A stretch of DNA of 64,000 bases from assembly GCA_031399085.1 (NCBI GenBank), contig JANNOQ010000086.1, positions 55,156 through 119,155 of the forward strand, read 5' to 3'. Both the position numbers and the translations under genes were made by a program. The notes under the pieces are model-generated. The model was not told where the DNA came from. It worked only from the letters and a program-made list of their open reading frames with translations, and ran no database searches. Of the stretch, positions 47,360-56,675 are shown piece by piece; position 1 is the stretch's first letter; each line of letters starts with the position of its first letter. The stretch comes from R-RK-3 sp031399085. Its GTDB lineage: Bacteria; Pseudomonadota; Alphaproteobacteria; Rhizobiales; Rhodomicrobiaceae.

Positions 47360-49216
47360 TCAACCGTCTACGTTCACAATCGGATGGCCGAAGTTTCTGA
47401 CATAGTCGGGCACGTCGGCGAATGGCATCGGTCGGGCGAAAATATAGCCTTGGCCCATCTCGCATTGCAAATTTCGAAGGTGCTCCAATTGCGCTTCGGT
47501 CTCGATTCCTTCGGCGGTGACGCCCAAACCGATCGAATCCGCCATTTGGATAATGCCTTCTACGATCGCGCTGTCGCGGGAGTCTTCCAGACAGTCGCGA
47601 ATAAACATCCGGTCGATTTTTACCGCATTCACTGGCAAAGTCCGCAGATGTTGAAGACCCGCATAGCCAGTACCGAAGTCGTCAAGGGCGATCAAAACAC
47701 CGGAGTCCTGAAGTGTTTGCAAAGTTTTATAAAGACTCTTATCGTGATCTTCGACGAATACTCTTTCAGTGACTTCCAACACGAAAGATTGCGGTTGAAG
47801 TTTGTGGTCTGAAATGATTCGCAAAAAATCGGTTGCGAAGTCTTCGTTGAAAAAGTCCGGCGCCGACACGTTTACGGCTAGCGGCCCGCAATCCAAACCC
47901 AATTCTTGCCAAAAAAACAGGCTTTTGGCCATCTGCGTCAGCATGGAGCGGGTGAGGAGCGGGGCGAGTTCGACATCCTCGAGCAGATCTTGGAAATCGG
48001 CTGGCGCCAGCACGCCCCTGCCCGCCGTGTTCCAGCGCGCCAGTGCCTCAAATCCCGCCAGCGCTCGTTTTTGCAACTCAACCTTCGGCTGATAATAGGG
48101 TACAAACTCTCCAGCCTCGAGGCCTCGGCGATAGTCTCGAAATATATTCGTGCCGTCCGCCGACCTTCGATTGAAATGCGGAATATAGACCCGATGGGTA
48201 TTGCGGCCGGCGGTTTTGGCCGCGTAAAGAGCGAAATCGGCCGCCTTGTAGAGATCGTCAAGGTTTTTGGAATGCTGCGGTGAAAGAGCAATCCCGAGGC
48301 TGGCGCGACCGAGATCGGGCCTTCCCATTCGGTCTGCAATTAATTTGAGATTGCTTAGAATGCGTTTGGCGATGTAGGTCGCCTCATCCTGCCCGTCAAT
48401 GTCGGCAAGAATAACGCCAAACTCGTCTCCACCCAATCTCGCGGCCAAATCTTGCTTGCGAATGGATAGGGTGAGTTGCACAGCAACTTCTCGCAGATAG
48501 GCATCGCCTTCCGCGTGTCCCCAACGGTCGTTCACCGATTTAAAATGATCCAGGTCGATGAGGATCAACGCGCATCCCTGACCTCCAGTGGCATCATCGA
48601 GCACCTTCGTAGCAAATTCGCGAAACTGTTTTAGGTTGGGGAGGCCCGTCAACAAGTCACGATGCGCCGCTTCCCAAAGCTCCTCCTCACGCAGACGCCG
48701 CGCCGCGATTTCCTCCTCAAGTTCAAGGCGCATCCGGTGCAACTGCAAAAGCGAACTCGCCACCGTGCCTAACTTGGAGAGAAGGTCAATTTGCTCGTTC
48801 GAGAATTTGCGCGGCTCGAAATCGATGGCGCAAAGCGTGCCCACCCGAACGCCTGGCGCAGCCTCAAGTGGGACGCCGGCATAAGCGCGGATATGGGGTG
48901 CGTCCGTCACCAGCGCATTGGATGCGAAGCGTTTATCCGCCGTTGCGTCGCTAACCAGCATCGGCTCGGCGGACATGATCGTGTGCGCGCAAAAGGCGAT
49001 ATCGCGCGAGGTGCCATCCAGATCTATTCCGATTTTCGCCGCAAAACGCTGATCGTTTTCGTGCAGCAAGGAGACCAATGCGACCGGCGCCTGAGTGACA
49101 GCAGATGCGATCGAGCAAAGCTCTTGCAACGCCTCGCTAGAGCCCCACTCATCCGATCTGAGTTGGCGCAAATGTTCAAGCCGGACTGTTTCATTCGCGG
49201 GGATGGGAAAAGCCAT
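47360..49216 (-). CDS. GAF-GGDEF-EAL cyclic-di-GMP enzyme
   Basis: The 618-residue cytoplasmic protein has a GAF domain (about 28-160), a coiled linker, a GGDEF diguanylate cyclase domain with an intact GGDEF at 262-266 and an inhibitory RxxD site (RKQD, 253-256), and an EAL phosphodiesterase domain. The EAL domain has EAL at 390-392, the later DDFGTGYAGL and the AEGIET segment. Both catalytic signatures are complete, so it could make or break c-di-GMP, with the GAF domain as sensor. The ATG at 49216 was chosen; upstream frame to 49345 lacks domain content. It lies next to the Tad pilus genes, whose expression c-di-GMP could affect. Confidence 0.93.
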   Translation of the reverse strand: MAFPIPANETVRLEHLRQLRSDEWGSSEALQELCSIASAVTQAPVALVSLLHENDQRFAAKIGIDLDGTSRDIAFCAHTIMSAEPMLVSDATADKRFASNALVTDAPHIRAYAGVPLEAAPGVRVGTLCAIDFEPRKFSNEQIDLLSKLGTVASSLLQLHRMRLELEEEIAARRLREEELWEAAHRDLLTGLPNLKQFREFATKVLDDATGGQGCALILIDLDHFKSVNDRWGHAEGDAYLREVAVQLTLSIRKQDLAARLGGDEFGVILADIDGQDEATYIAKRILSNLKLIADRMGRPDLGRASLGIALSPQHSKNLDDLYKAADFALYAAKTAGRNTHRVYIPHFNRRSADGTNIFRDYRRGLEAGEFVPYYQPKVELQKRALAGFEALARWNTAGRGVLAPADFQDLLEDVELAPLLTRSMLTQMAKSLFFWQELGLDCGPLAVNVSAPDFFNEDFATDFLRIISDHKLQPQSFVLEVTERVFVEDHDKSLYKTLQTLQDSGVLIALDDFGTGYAGLQHLRTLPVNAVKIDRMFIRDCLEDSRDSAIVEGIIQMADSIGLGVTAEGIETEAQLEHLRNLQCEMGQGYIFARPMPFADVPDYVRNFGHPIVNVDG

Positions 49217-49425
49217 GACGCTCCGCCAGAGGTCGCATCTCAAACGATCATTGCTTGAAATGGAATAACGGCGCTTTAACCTTGGCGGTGAGTTTGTAGG
49301 CGTGGTGCTTGGATCGTTAAGGTCAGTCTGAAACGCGACAACCAAGCGTCACGATACATCTCGTCAGCAACCGCTCAGCGAGTTTTCCGGCAAAGATTGT
49401 TAATGCTCTCGGCCCGGCATCAATC

Positions 49426-50979
49426 TCAGTCCGGTGCCAATGATTGGCGCGTCGTCTTTTGCCATTGTTCAATCTTTATGTTCCGCTCGATGCGGCTCGT
49501 GGTCAGTTGGTGCCCCTCTAGCGCAATTGGCGCGCTTTCGGCAAAGCGCATAACCAAGATGCTCGCCGATTCGGGGAGGGGTACGGGCGCTGCACGATCC
49601 CACATCACAACGCTCACGCCATTCACGCGGACAATTCTGTCCTGTTCGCGAAAACCTAAAATGCGCGCCACGTTCGGAGGTAAATACGAAACGAGTTGCG
49701 CCCATTTGGGCGTAAGAATGTAGGCTTGTTGCGGTTTTCCCCAATCGGGGCCACCAAAATACCAAAGGAAACACCAGAAAGCGTAGTCGCCGTCGACCAG
49801 GATCGAGTCGCCAGATTTAAGAGCGCTATGCGCAAACAAGGCGGCCGGCCGATACCCGTCCCCCTTCTCCCGCGTGAATTGGCCGGCGATGCCGACAGCT
49901 GCCCAAGCGAACATGATGCCGAGAGCCAACGCTTTGCGCCAAGGCATCCAAGACGGCTCGGGAGCGAAAAACCGTTTTACCGCTATTGCCAGGTAAAGGC
50001 ACAAAAATGGCACCACCGTCACGAACACACGCTCAAGCCAAATAGGCCGCACTGCGTAGGAAATCAGCGCCGCGATGGCCAGCGGCGCGAACACCAAGGT
50101 TGCTATGCCAAGGCGCTTTTCCCTATCGGTTGCAATAAGATAGCCGAGAGCTGCCAGAACGGTAGCGCCAAGTAGCGCCCCTGCGCTGCTTGGCCCCAAG
50201 GCACCGGCGGAGAGGAAACGCCACGTTTGAATGACATCCTCGAATGAAGGTGCTCCGGGATGCTGCACATCGCGAACCATTGCGATGACTACGGCCGGAA
50301 GCGCCAGCGCCGCGACGGTTGCCTGGCATAGAACCCAAAGCACGCCCGCTCGCAGGGTCCCCCGCTGATACAAGGTTGCCGCACTCAGCAAAACGCAACC
50401 TGAAATCATGACGAAGCCCGCACTGTGGGAGTAGATCAGCGCCAGTTGGCTGCCGATCAGATTGAGCGTCGCCGGCCAAGACATGGGCCTATTTTGGGCA
50501 TGCGTTTCCAGCCACATCGTTTGAGCGGTCCACACCCAAATGATGAGCACCATAAGAAAGCTGTACATCCGCACTTGATCGCCATAGACGAGCGCGGCTG
50601 GAGCGAAGGCGAGGAGCGCCCCGGCGATGAGCGCGCTATTGAGATCGTGTCGCCGGCGCACCCCCCAGATCAGGAACGCGACAGCAATAACGCTCCAAAA
50701 AACGCTGTTGAGCATGAGCCAGAGATCGCTCAGCCCAAAGGTGGACCAGAGGTTCAATTGCAGATAATACAGCGGCGGATGCACGTCAAAACGCAGGTTG
50801 CTGATCAGCGTTTGCAAAAACCCATCCGCGACGAAGGTGGCGGACAGCAATTCGTCGAACCATAGCCAGCGATGATCGATGCCGATCAGGCGAACGAGCA
50901 AGGCAGAGGCTAATGTCGCCGCTATCAGCAGTGCCGGCAGCCGCAAACGCGGAATGGCTGACGTATCGAGCGCCGGCAT
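49426..50979 (-). CDS. GT-C family glycosyltransferase (GT39/ArnT-like) membrane protein
   Basis: The 517-residue protein has a dozen or so hydrophobic segments. The first periplasmic loop carries the acidic motif WFDELLS (Asp42, Glu43) and a DVHPPLYY segment (65-72), which are hallmarks of GT-C enzymes that use polyprenyl-phosphate sugars. The C-terminal periplasmic part is about 130 residues. Its substrate (lipid A, glycan or protein) is unknown. The gene stands alone between the c-di-GMP enzyme and a small secreted protein gene. Confidence 0.82.
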   Translation of the reverse strand: MPALDTSAIPRLRLPALLIAATLASALLVRLIGIDHRWLWFDELLSATFVADGFLQTLISNLRFDVHPPLYYLQLNLWSTFGLSDLWLMLNSVFWSVIAVAFLIWGVRRRHDLNSALIAGALLAFAPAALVYGDQVRMYSFLMVLIIWVWTAQTMWLETHAQNRPMSWPATLNLIGSQLALIYSHSAGFVMISGCVLLSAATLYQRGTLRAGVLWVLCQATVAALALPAVVIAMVRDVQHPGAPSFEDVIQTWRFLSAGALGPSSAGALLGATVLAALGYLIATDREKRLGIATLVFAPLAIAALISYAVRPIWLERVFVTVVPFLCLYLAIAVKRFFAPEPSWMPWRKALALGIMFAWAAVGIAGQFTREKGDGYRPAALFAHSALKSGDSILVDGDYAFWCFLWYFGGPDWGKPQQAYILTPKWAQLVSYLPPNVARILGFREQDRIVRVNGVSVVMWDRAAPVPLPESASILVMRFAESAPIALEGHQLTTSRIERNIKIEQWQKTTRQSLAPD

Positions 50980-51307
50980 AAAGTGTAGTCTCCAATCGTG
51001 CAGTGCGCGCGACTATAAGCATCAAGCAAAGTGAAGCATCAAGGTATGTTTTGCGTCAGTTAACGATCTGCTGTCCATGGCATCCGGAACGGAGAGCCGA
51101 CGACGGTTCTGCACGGTTGGATGCTTCGTGCAGAGGGGAGGAGCGAAACGCTGTCCGGCAAAGGCAGCGAGGACGCTGGGATCAAAACGCGCCGTTCTGG
51201 TTCACAAATTGGGTGACCGAATTGTCAATTAGTGCGATATGAATGCCGCTTGGCGAAGGATTGTCGAACGTGAACAATTCATCGGCCATAGATAGGGAGA
51301 CAAAGTC
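50980..51307. other. Intergenic region (328 bases)
   Basis: The stretch lies between the divergent glycosyltransferase gene and the small secreted-protein gene and should hold both promoters. A minus-strand reading frame crosses it but ends in non-coding-like sequence. I see no RNA gene or repeat. Confidence 0.45.
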
Positions 51308-51619
51308 ATGATCAGGACCGTATTCGCAGCCATCATGATTGCTGCGTTCGCCGTGCCGGCGGCTCATGCAGCTTCGGATTGCAGTGCCAAATATGACGAT
51401 TTCTGGGAGAAGATGCGCCAGTACGGCAACGCCAAGCCCAAGACCGAGGATGTCGTTGCCGTCAGTCGTCTGGGCGTCCGCGCATTTGATGCGTGCCAGG
51501 CGGGCGACGAACTGAAATTTGACGACTTCTGGGACAAAATCAAGCAATACAGCAATTCTAAAGAAGATTCGGAAAAATTCTGGACCGAGCTTCAGAAGAC
51601 TGGCGCTGGTAAGAAATAG
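51308..51619 (+). CDS. Small secreted protein with an internal 16-residue repeat
   Basis: The 103-residue product has a signal peptide cleaved after AHA (about residue 21). The mature part contains two related 16-residue segments, KYDDFWEKMRQYGNAK (28-43) and KFDDFWDKIKQYSNSK (70-85), about 42 residues apart, with one Cys in each half (25 and 63). A further FWTELQ copy fragment lies near the end. AGGGAGA precedes the ATG. The repeats suggest two helical modules joined by a disulfide. I know no family for it. Confidence 0.8.
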   Translation: MIRTVFAAIMIAAFAVPAAHAASDCSAKYDDFWEKMRQYGNAKPKTEDVVAVSRLGVRAFDACQAGDELKFDDFWDKIKQYSNSKEDSEKFWTELQKTGAGKK

Positions 51620-51795
51620 GCAGGCAAAATTCACCTGCGCGGTGGCCGGCTTTAAGTTGGCTGCCGCACAGTTCTGACGACGCGTTAGCCCGAATGTCTC
51701 GTCAGTGATTATCCCGCGGGCGATGATTGGACCAATAATGCCTCGGTCATCGCCGATCAGGGCTTGCGCATTTGGGTCTTCGGGCAAGGTCCGTC

Positions 51796-53187
51796 ATGCG
51801 CGCATCTGACCAGAAAACTTTTGCGAGTGTCGCGGCGGCGTGTTTCCTCGTCACGCTGCTAGCCACCGCCCTCCCGAGCACCGTTCGCGCTCAGGACGAG
51901 GCGCCGGTTGGCGAAGTCACTTCATTCACGCTCGACAATGGCCTGCAGATCGTCGTGATCGAAGATCACCGGGTTCCTGTCGTCACACACATGGTCTGGT
52001 ACAAGATCGGGTCGATCGACGACCCGCAAGGCGCGTCTGGCCTCGCGCATTTGCTTGAACATCTTATGTTCAAATCCTTCGATGCCGGAGCCGAGGAAAG
52101 CTTCGCGCAGATCATGTCCCGGCTCGGCGCGATCGATAATGCGACGACCGGCGCCGATTCGACAAACTACTTTCAGCGCGTCGCCAAGGAGCGCCTCATC
52201 GACGTGATGGCGGTCGAGACGCGCCGCATGAGTGGATTGACGCTGAAGGAGGACCAGGTCCTGATCGAAAGGGACGTCGTGCGCGAGGAACGCCGCTCGA
52301 TCTTTGAGAGCGATCCGATCAAATTGATGGCCGAACAGATGATGGCGGCGCTGTATCAGAATCACAGCTATCGCCGCCCGCCCATCGGCTGGTCACACGA
52401 AATCAGCACATTGAAGCTGGAAGATGCCCTTTCCGCCTATAAGAGCTTTTACATTCCCGCCAATGCGGTGGTCGTGATTGCCGGTGACGTGACGCCATCG
52501 TACGTCCGCGAGCTCGCCGCCCAAACCTATGCAACAATCAAGGGCGACCGGCAGCCGCCGCACCGCCTTGTCACGGTCGAGCCGGAACCGATTGCATCCC
52601 GCCGCGTGGACATGGTCGATGACCGGGCGCCCCAGCCCGCGCTCTTCCGGTCCTATTTGACGCCGAGCTATCGAAGCGCCGCCCCGCTGCAGGCGGAAAG
52701 CCTCGAAGTCTTGGCGACCATTCTCGGCGAGGGCGAAACGAGCAGGCTTCACCGCGCTCTGGTTATCGGGGAGAAGCTGGCGCTTGGCATTGGTTCACGG
52801 TATTTCGGCGAAGGACGCGATAGCGGCAGGGTTGCGATTTTTGCGATCGTGCCCGCGACTGGCGATCTGCAAAATGTAGAGCAGCGGATCGACCGGGTCA
52901 TCGATGACCTTCTGGGCGCGGGGATTACTGACGACGAGTTGGCGCGCGCCAAAGCTGCGATCGAAGCTCGGCTCATTATTGCCAGCGACAATCAGAAGAA
53001 GCTCGCCACCCGCTACGGCGAGGCGCTTGCCGTCGGGCGGACCGTCGAGGAGGTGACCGATGCGCCGAACCGGCTTGCGCAGGTGACAAAAGCGGATATC
53101 GAGACAGCGGCTCGCACATTCCTGGCCAAGCAGCGCTCGGTGACCGGATTTCTGACCCCTGCCAAGACAAAGGAAAGCGCGCGGTGA
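51796..53187 (+). CDS. M16 family zinc metallopeptidase (catalytic subunit)
   Basis: The 463-residue exported peptidase resembles PqqL, pitrilysin and mitochondrial processing peptidase. It has a signal peptide and the inverted zinc motif HLLEH (residues 85-89). About 75 residues later ERDVVREERRS supplies the third zinc ligand (Glu), so the active site is complete. The C-terminal half lacks a second zinc motif, as usual. The ATG at 51796 has a CAAGG upstream; a TTG at 51772 is less likely. It overlaps the next gene, a non-catalytic partner, at a GTGA junction. Confidence 0.93.
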   Translation: MRASDQKTFASVAAACFLVTLLATALPSTVRAQDEAPVGEVTSFTLDNGLQIVVIEDHRVPVVTHMVWYKIGSIDDPQGASGLAHLLEHLMFKSFDAGAEESFAQIMSRLGAIDNATTGADSTNYFQRVAKERLIDVMAVETRRMSGLTLKEDQVLIERDVVREERRSIFESDPIKLMAEQMMAALYQNHSYRRPPIGWSHEISTLKLEDALSAYKSFYIPANAVVVIAGDVTPSYVRELAAQTYATIKGDRQPPHRLVTVEPEPIASRRVDMVDDRAPQPALFRSYLTPSYRSAAPLQAESLEVLATILGEGETSRLHRALVIGEKLALGIGSRYFGEGRDSGRVAIFAIVPATGDLQNVEQRIDRVIDDLLGAGITDDELARAKAAIEARLIIASDNQKKLATRYGEALAVGRTVEEVTDAPNRLAQVTKADIETAARTFLAKQRSVTGFLTPAKTKESAR

Positions 53188-54548
53188 CGGTCTCAAAGCA
53201 TTCTTTCAAGCTTGGGCTAGGCTCCTTGCTTTGCGTCCGGTCCCTCATTTTAATCGTCATGTTTTGTCTCTCTTGGCACTCGCCGCCGGCGGAAGCGCGA
53301 ACCGTGCAGAAACTGGTGACGCCGAGCGGTGTCAGCGTCTGGCTCGTCGAAGATCACGGCATACCGATCGTCGCACTGGGATTTGCTTTCCGCGGCGGAA
53401 GCCTTGAAGACCCGCCGGGCAAGGCTGGGCTGGGTCATCTTTTGGCGAACATGCTTGACGAAGGCGCCGGTGCGTTCGATGCCGACGCGTTCAAGGACCG
53501 GCTCGAAGCGTTAGGCTCCCAGCTGACATTCTCGATCTCCCGGCTGGCCTTCTCAGGCGGCCTGGTTACGCTCAGCAAACACCTTGATGCTTCGGCGGAG
53601 CTGTTCGGTCTCGCTTTGCAAGACCCGCATCTGCGCGAAGCTGATTTCGAACGGACGAAGCAGCAGGAGATGGCCTCGGTTGCGTTCGAGAACCGCGATC
53701 CCGAGCGGGCTGCGATCCGCGCGTTTTACGAAACGGCTTTCGCCGGCCACCCTTACGCGCTCCCCGTCAAAGGGTCTGCCGCAACGCTTGAAAAGTTGTC
53801 GGCGCAGGATGTCCGCAGCCACCGTGAAAGGCTGATCGCCAAAAACCAACTGCACGTCGTCATCGTCGGCGCAATCGACGCAGCGAAGGCGGGCAAGATT
53901 GTCGATACCATCTTCTCGGGGCTGCCCGCTGGAACCGCCCGGACGGTCGTGTCACCGATAGCGCTGAAGCCGATGATGACGGTACTTGCCGCGCCGCCAG
54001 GCCAAGGGTTGGAAACTGCGGTTTTCGCGCTGCCGATGCCTGGCCTGGACGATCGCGATTTTTTCACCGCGTTAGCGCTCAACCACATCGCCGGAAGCGG
54101 CAATTTCGACGCGCGGCTGACAAGCGAGCTTCGTGTCAAGCGCGGGCTGACTTACTCGATCGCGACCCAAATCGCGGCCGATAGCGTCTCCTCGTTCGCG
54201 CTTGGGGTGGTGTCGACCAAGCCGGGCAAGATGGACGAAGCCCTGGCTGCCGCCAGGATGGTTTTTTCGAACTTACAAGCCGATGGACCCGAGTTGAAGG
54301 AGCTGGAGAACGCCAAAAGCGGCCTCAACGGCGCGTATTTGTTGGGTCTTGATACAAGCGCCAAGCTCGCCGATCACCTGCTGGGCCTCTGGATCGACGG
54401 GCTTGACGCCGATTACGGCGAGACGCGCAAAACCAGTTTAAGCCAGGTCCAGAAGGCGGACGCCGATCGCGTGGCGCGAAAATTCCTCGATCCGAAAGAC
54501 CTTAACGTGCTGATCGTCCGACCGGGCACGGGCGCCGAAGTGAGATAA
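53184..54548 (+). CDS. M16 family peptidase homologue, non-catalytic partner
   Basis: The 454-residue exported protein has the same fold as its upstream neighbour, but the zinc motif is replaced by HLLAN (residues 85-89), which removes the catalytic Glu and the second His. The C-terminal RVKRGLTYS carries the Arg/Tyr pair that M16B partner subunits use to bind substrate. Together the two products should form a heterodimeric M16B protease in the periplasm. It starts with a GTG overlapping the first gene's stop. An ATG at 53259 would remove the membrane segment and is less likely. Confidence 0.9.
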   Translation: MTVSKHSFKLGLGSLLCVRSLILIVMFCLSWHSPPAEARTVQKLVTPSGVSVWLVEDHGIPIVALGFAFRGGSLEDPPGKAGLGHLLANMLDEGAGAFDADAFKDRLEALGSQLTFSISRLAFSGGLVTLSKHLDASAELFGLALQDPHLREADFERTKQQEMASVAFENRDPERAAIRAFYETAFAGHPYALPVKGSAATLEKLSAQDVRSHRERLIAKNQLHVVIVGAIDAAKAGKIVDTIFSGLPAGTARTVVSPIALKPMMTVLAAPPGQGLETAVFALPMPGLDDRDFFTALALNHIAGSGNFDARLTSELRVKRGLTYSIATQIAADSVSSFALGVVSTKPGKMDEALAAARMVFSNLQADGPELKELENAKSGLNGAYLLGLDTSAKLADHLLGLWIDGLDADYGETRKTSLSQVQKADADRVARKFLDPKDLNVLIVRPGTGAEVR

Positions 54549-54759
54549 GTTGGACTTTCCAACTGGGAAAATACGTACTTCCGCAGAACTACCCCACATC
54601 CGCCGCATATGCTCGAAACTGTCGGCACCGGCATGTCGTTCGAAGCAGGGTTCGACGCGCGACATCGAATGCCGGGATTTGTCTAACCTCAGAATAATGA
54701 ACTTTTTCCTTCCCTAAACGTCGATCGCTCGGCGTTCTAATTCAGAATAAGGAATACAA

Positions 54760-55977
54760 ATGGCTTTGCTGTCGTGGGCTGGGATCCGATGTCCCGCAGC
54801 GTTTTTGAGCGCAGTTCTTTTCTTCACCACTTCAAGCCATTCCGGACCGCTCTCGCCGGGTGAATCGACGGAGAGCGACGTGCCGGATTTCAAGCTCGTG
54901 CGCATTGCCGGACCGTTCGATTATCCCTGGTCGATGGCGTTTCTTCCCGGCGGCGGAATGCTGGTGACCGAGCGCCCGGGCGGCCTTCACCATGTCGCGG
55001 CTGGTGCGAGGTCGATCAAGCGCATTGGCGGTCTTCCGCCGATCCTCAACGGCGAGCAAGCCGGCTTGATGGACGTAATCTTGGACCCCGATTTCGTAAA
55101 TAATCAGACGATCTATTTGTCATACGCGCATGGCACGGACGACAGCTCCACTGTCCGGGTGCTTAAGGGGACGCTCGATCTGGATGCGAAAGCGCTCACG
55201 CGTCATGAGGTGATCTTCGAAGCTCAGCCTTATGCGGCGGATCTGATCAATTTCGGCGGACGTCTGGCGTTCGATCGCGGTGGATTCTTGTTTCTGACAT
55301 TAGGCGATCGCTACGAGGCCAAGCGCTCCCAGGATCTGAGCGACGATTGGGGCTCCGTCATCCGGATGCGAACGAATGGCAGCTTTCCGGACGACAATCC
55401 ATTCGTAGGGAAAGCGGGCGCCCGCCCCGGCATTTGGAGCTATGGACACCGCAATCCGCAAGGCCTCGTCACCGACGCGGAAAGCGGACAAATCTGGCTG
55501 CATGAACATGGGCCCATGGGCGGCGACGAGTTGAACCTTGTTCAGCCGGGCCGCAATTACGGCTGGCCGGCGATCACCTATGGGATTGATTATGACGGCA
55601 CGCCGATCAGCGCTCAGACTTCGGCGGATGGCATGGAGCACCCCGTTTATTATTGGGTTCCATCTATTGCACCGTCGGGCCTGGCGATTTATCAGGGTGA
55701 TCGCTTCCCGCAATGGCGCAATACTTTGTGGATGGGAGCATTGGCCGGCGAGGTGCTGGTTCGCTTAAGTTTGTCCGACGGCCGGGTGATCGAGGAAGAA
55801 CGGTATTTGAAAGAAAAGCCCGGCCGAATTCGTGACGTGCGTGCGGGACCTGACGGCCTTATCTATCTGCTCACGGATGATCCAGCTGGCGCATTGTACC
55901 GGGTCGAGCCGCTGCCTCGCAGCGCGGCGCGGGCCAGTTGCGAGGGAGCTCCGACGCAGCGCGGGTGCCGCAGGTGA
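54760..55977 (+). CDS. PQQ-dependent sugar dehydrogenase family protein (YliI/Asd-like), catalytic His missing
   Basis: The 405-residue exported six-bladed propeller protein has a signal peptide (about 1-28). The fold-typical elements are YPWSMAFLPGG, LDVILDPDF-like MDVILDPDF, GGRLAFDRGGFLFLTLGDR, YGHRNPQGL and HEHGPMGGDELNLVQPGRNYGWP. In soluble glucose and aldose dehydrogenases the catalytic base is a His in an HFGGRL-type motif; here the position is Asn164 (INFGGRL). The protein may be inactive, or use another base. It stands alone. Confidence 0.88.
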   Translation: MALLSWAGIRCPAAFLSAVLFFTTSSHSGPLSPGESTESDVPDFKLVRIAGPFDYPWSMAFLPGGGMLVTERPGGLHHVAAGARSIKRIGGLPPILNGEQAGLMDVILDPDFVNNQTIYLSYAHGTDDSSTVRVLKGTLDLDAKALTRHEVIFEAQPYAADLINFGGRLAFDRGGFLFLTLGDRYEAKRSQDLSDDWGSVIRMRTNGSFPDDNPFVGKAGARPGIWSYGHRNPQGLVTDAESGQIWLHEHGPMGGDELNLVQPGRNYGWPAITYGIDYDGTPISAQTSADGMEHPVYYWVPSIAPSGLAIYQGDRFPQWRNTLWMGALAGEVLVRLSLSDGRVIEEERYLKEKPGRIRDVRAGPDGLIYLLTDDPAGALYRVEPLPRSAARASCEGAPTQRGCRR

Positions 55978-56040
55978 TGGGTGATTTTTGCGCGGCGCTG
56001 AGCACTTCTGCCCCGCGCTTAATGCAACTCCTAGCCCGGC

Positions 56041-56526
56041 TCACCGCCGCTCCCCGAGCACCATCAATGTCGAGGTGCCATGCGCGAGCACCCGCCCATC
56101 CGCACTCTTGACGCGCGACTCGCATGAGATGATCTGGCGGCCTTGCGACACGACCTCGGCCTCACACCGAACACGCCCTGTCTCCGCTAGAATGGGCCTG
56201 GAGAAATTCCCCTTGGTTTCGATGGTGGTATAGGCGGTATTGCCAGGCAGCACGGAGAAGGCGGCGCAGCCCGCCGCGCTGTCGATGAGCGTCAGCGCCC
56301 AGCCGCCATGCACCGTCCCAGCCGGATTGAGCAAGTGCGTGCCGGTATCGCCCTCGAACGCGGCAGTTCCATCGCCGACCTCGGCAAGCCAGAACGACAG
56401 GCTCCGGCAAATCGGCGGCTGAGGCAGCCGCCCGTCGATGATTGCTTGTAAGACCTGCCTGCCGCTCATGCCCGTAATGTTTTCCTGAAATGCAACGCCG
56501 TAACGAAAGTCGGCTGTCTCGGGCAT
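56041..56526 (-). CDS. PaaI-family hot-dog thioesterase
   Basis: The 161-residue acyl-CoA thioesterase family protein has the core NPAGTVHGGWALTLIDSAAGCA, in which the HGG and Asp form the active site, and TIETKGNFSRPI. The substrate is unknown. The ATG at 56526 follows a weak GGA; a TTG at 56571 would add 15 residues. It converges with the sugar-dehydrogenase-like gene. Confidence 0.9.
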   Translation of the reverse strand: MPETADFRYGVAFQENITGMSGRQVLQAIIDGRLPQPPICRSLSFWLAEVGDGTAAFEGDTGTHLLNPAGTVHGGWALTLIDSAAGCAAFSVLPGNTAYTTIETKGNFSRPILAETGRVRCEAEVVSQGRQIISCESRVKSADGRVLAHGTSTLMVLGERR

Positions 56527-56620
56527 GACGAATTTTCCATAATTTGTGAACGATGATCGTCGGTGAGCCAATGATGGCGCGGCCGCAGTGGCGATGCAAT
56601 TCGCGAGGGGAAACCTTTCA

Positions 56621-56650
56621 AAAACAAAAGGCCCCGCAAAACGGGGCCTT
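56621..56650 (-). terminator. Rho-independent terminator after the Bax-inhibitor-1 gene
   Basis: On the minus strand AAGGCCCCG (56642-56650 read in reverse) pairs with CGGGGCCTT (56628-56636) across a five-base loop and is followed by a T-rich run (TTGTTTTTG). It lies 26 bases after the stop of the gene at 56676. Confidence 0.88.
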
Positions 56651-56675
56651 CGTGTTTGTTGCTTGTGCTAACTGA

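Noticed and set aside
51182..51787. A 201-residue minus-strand frame over the small secreted-protein gene
   Set aside because: It is the complement of the gene at 51308-51619 and lacks a ribosome site and conserved features.
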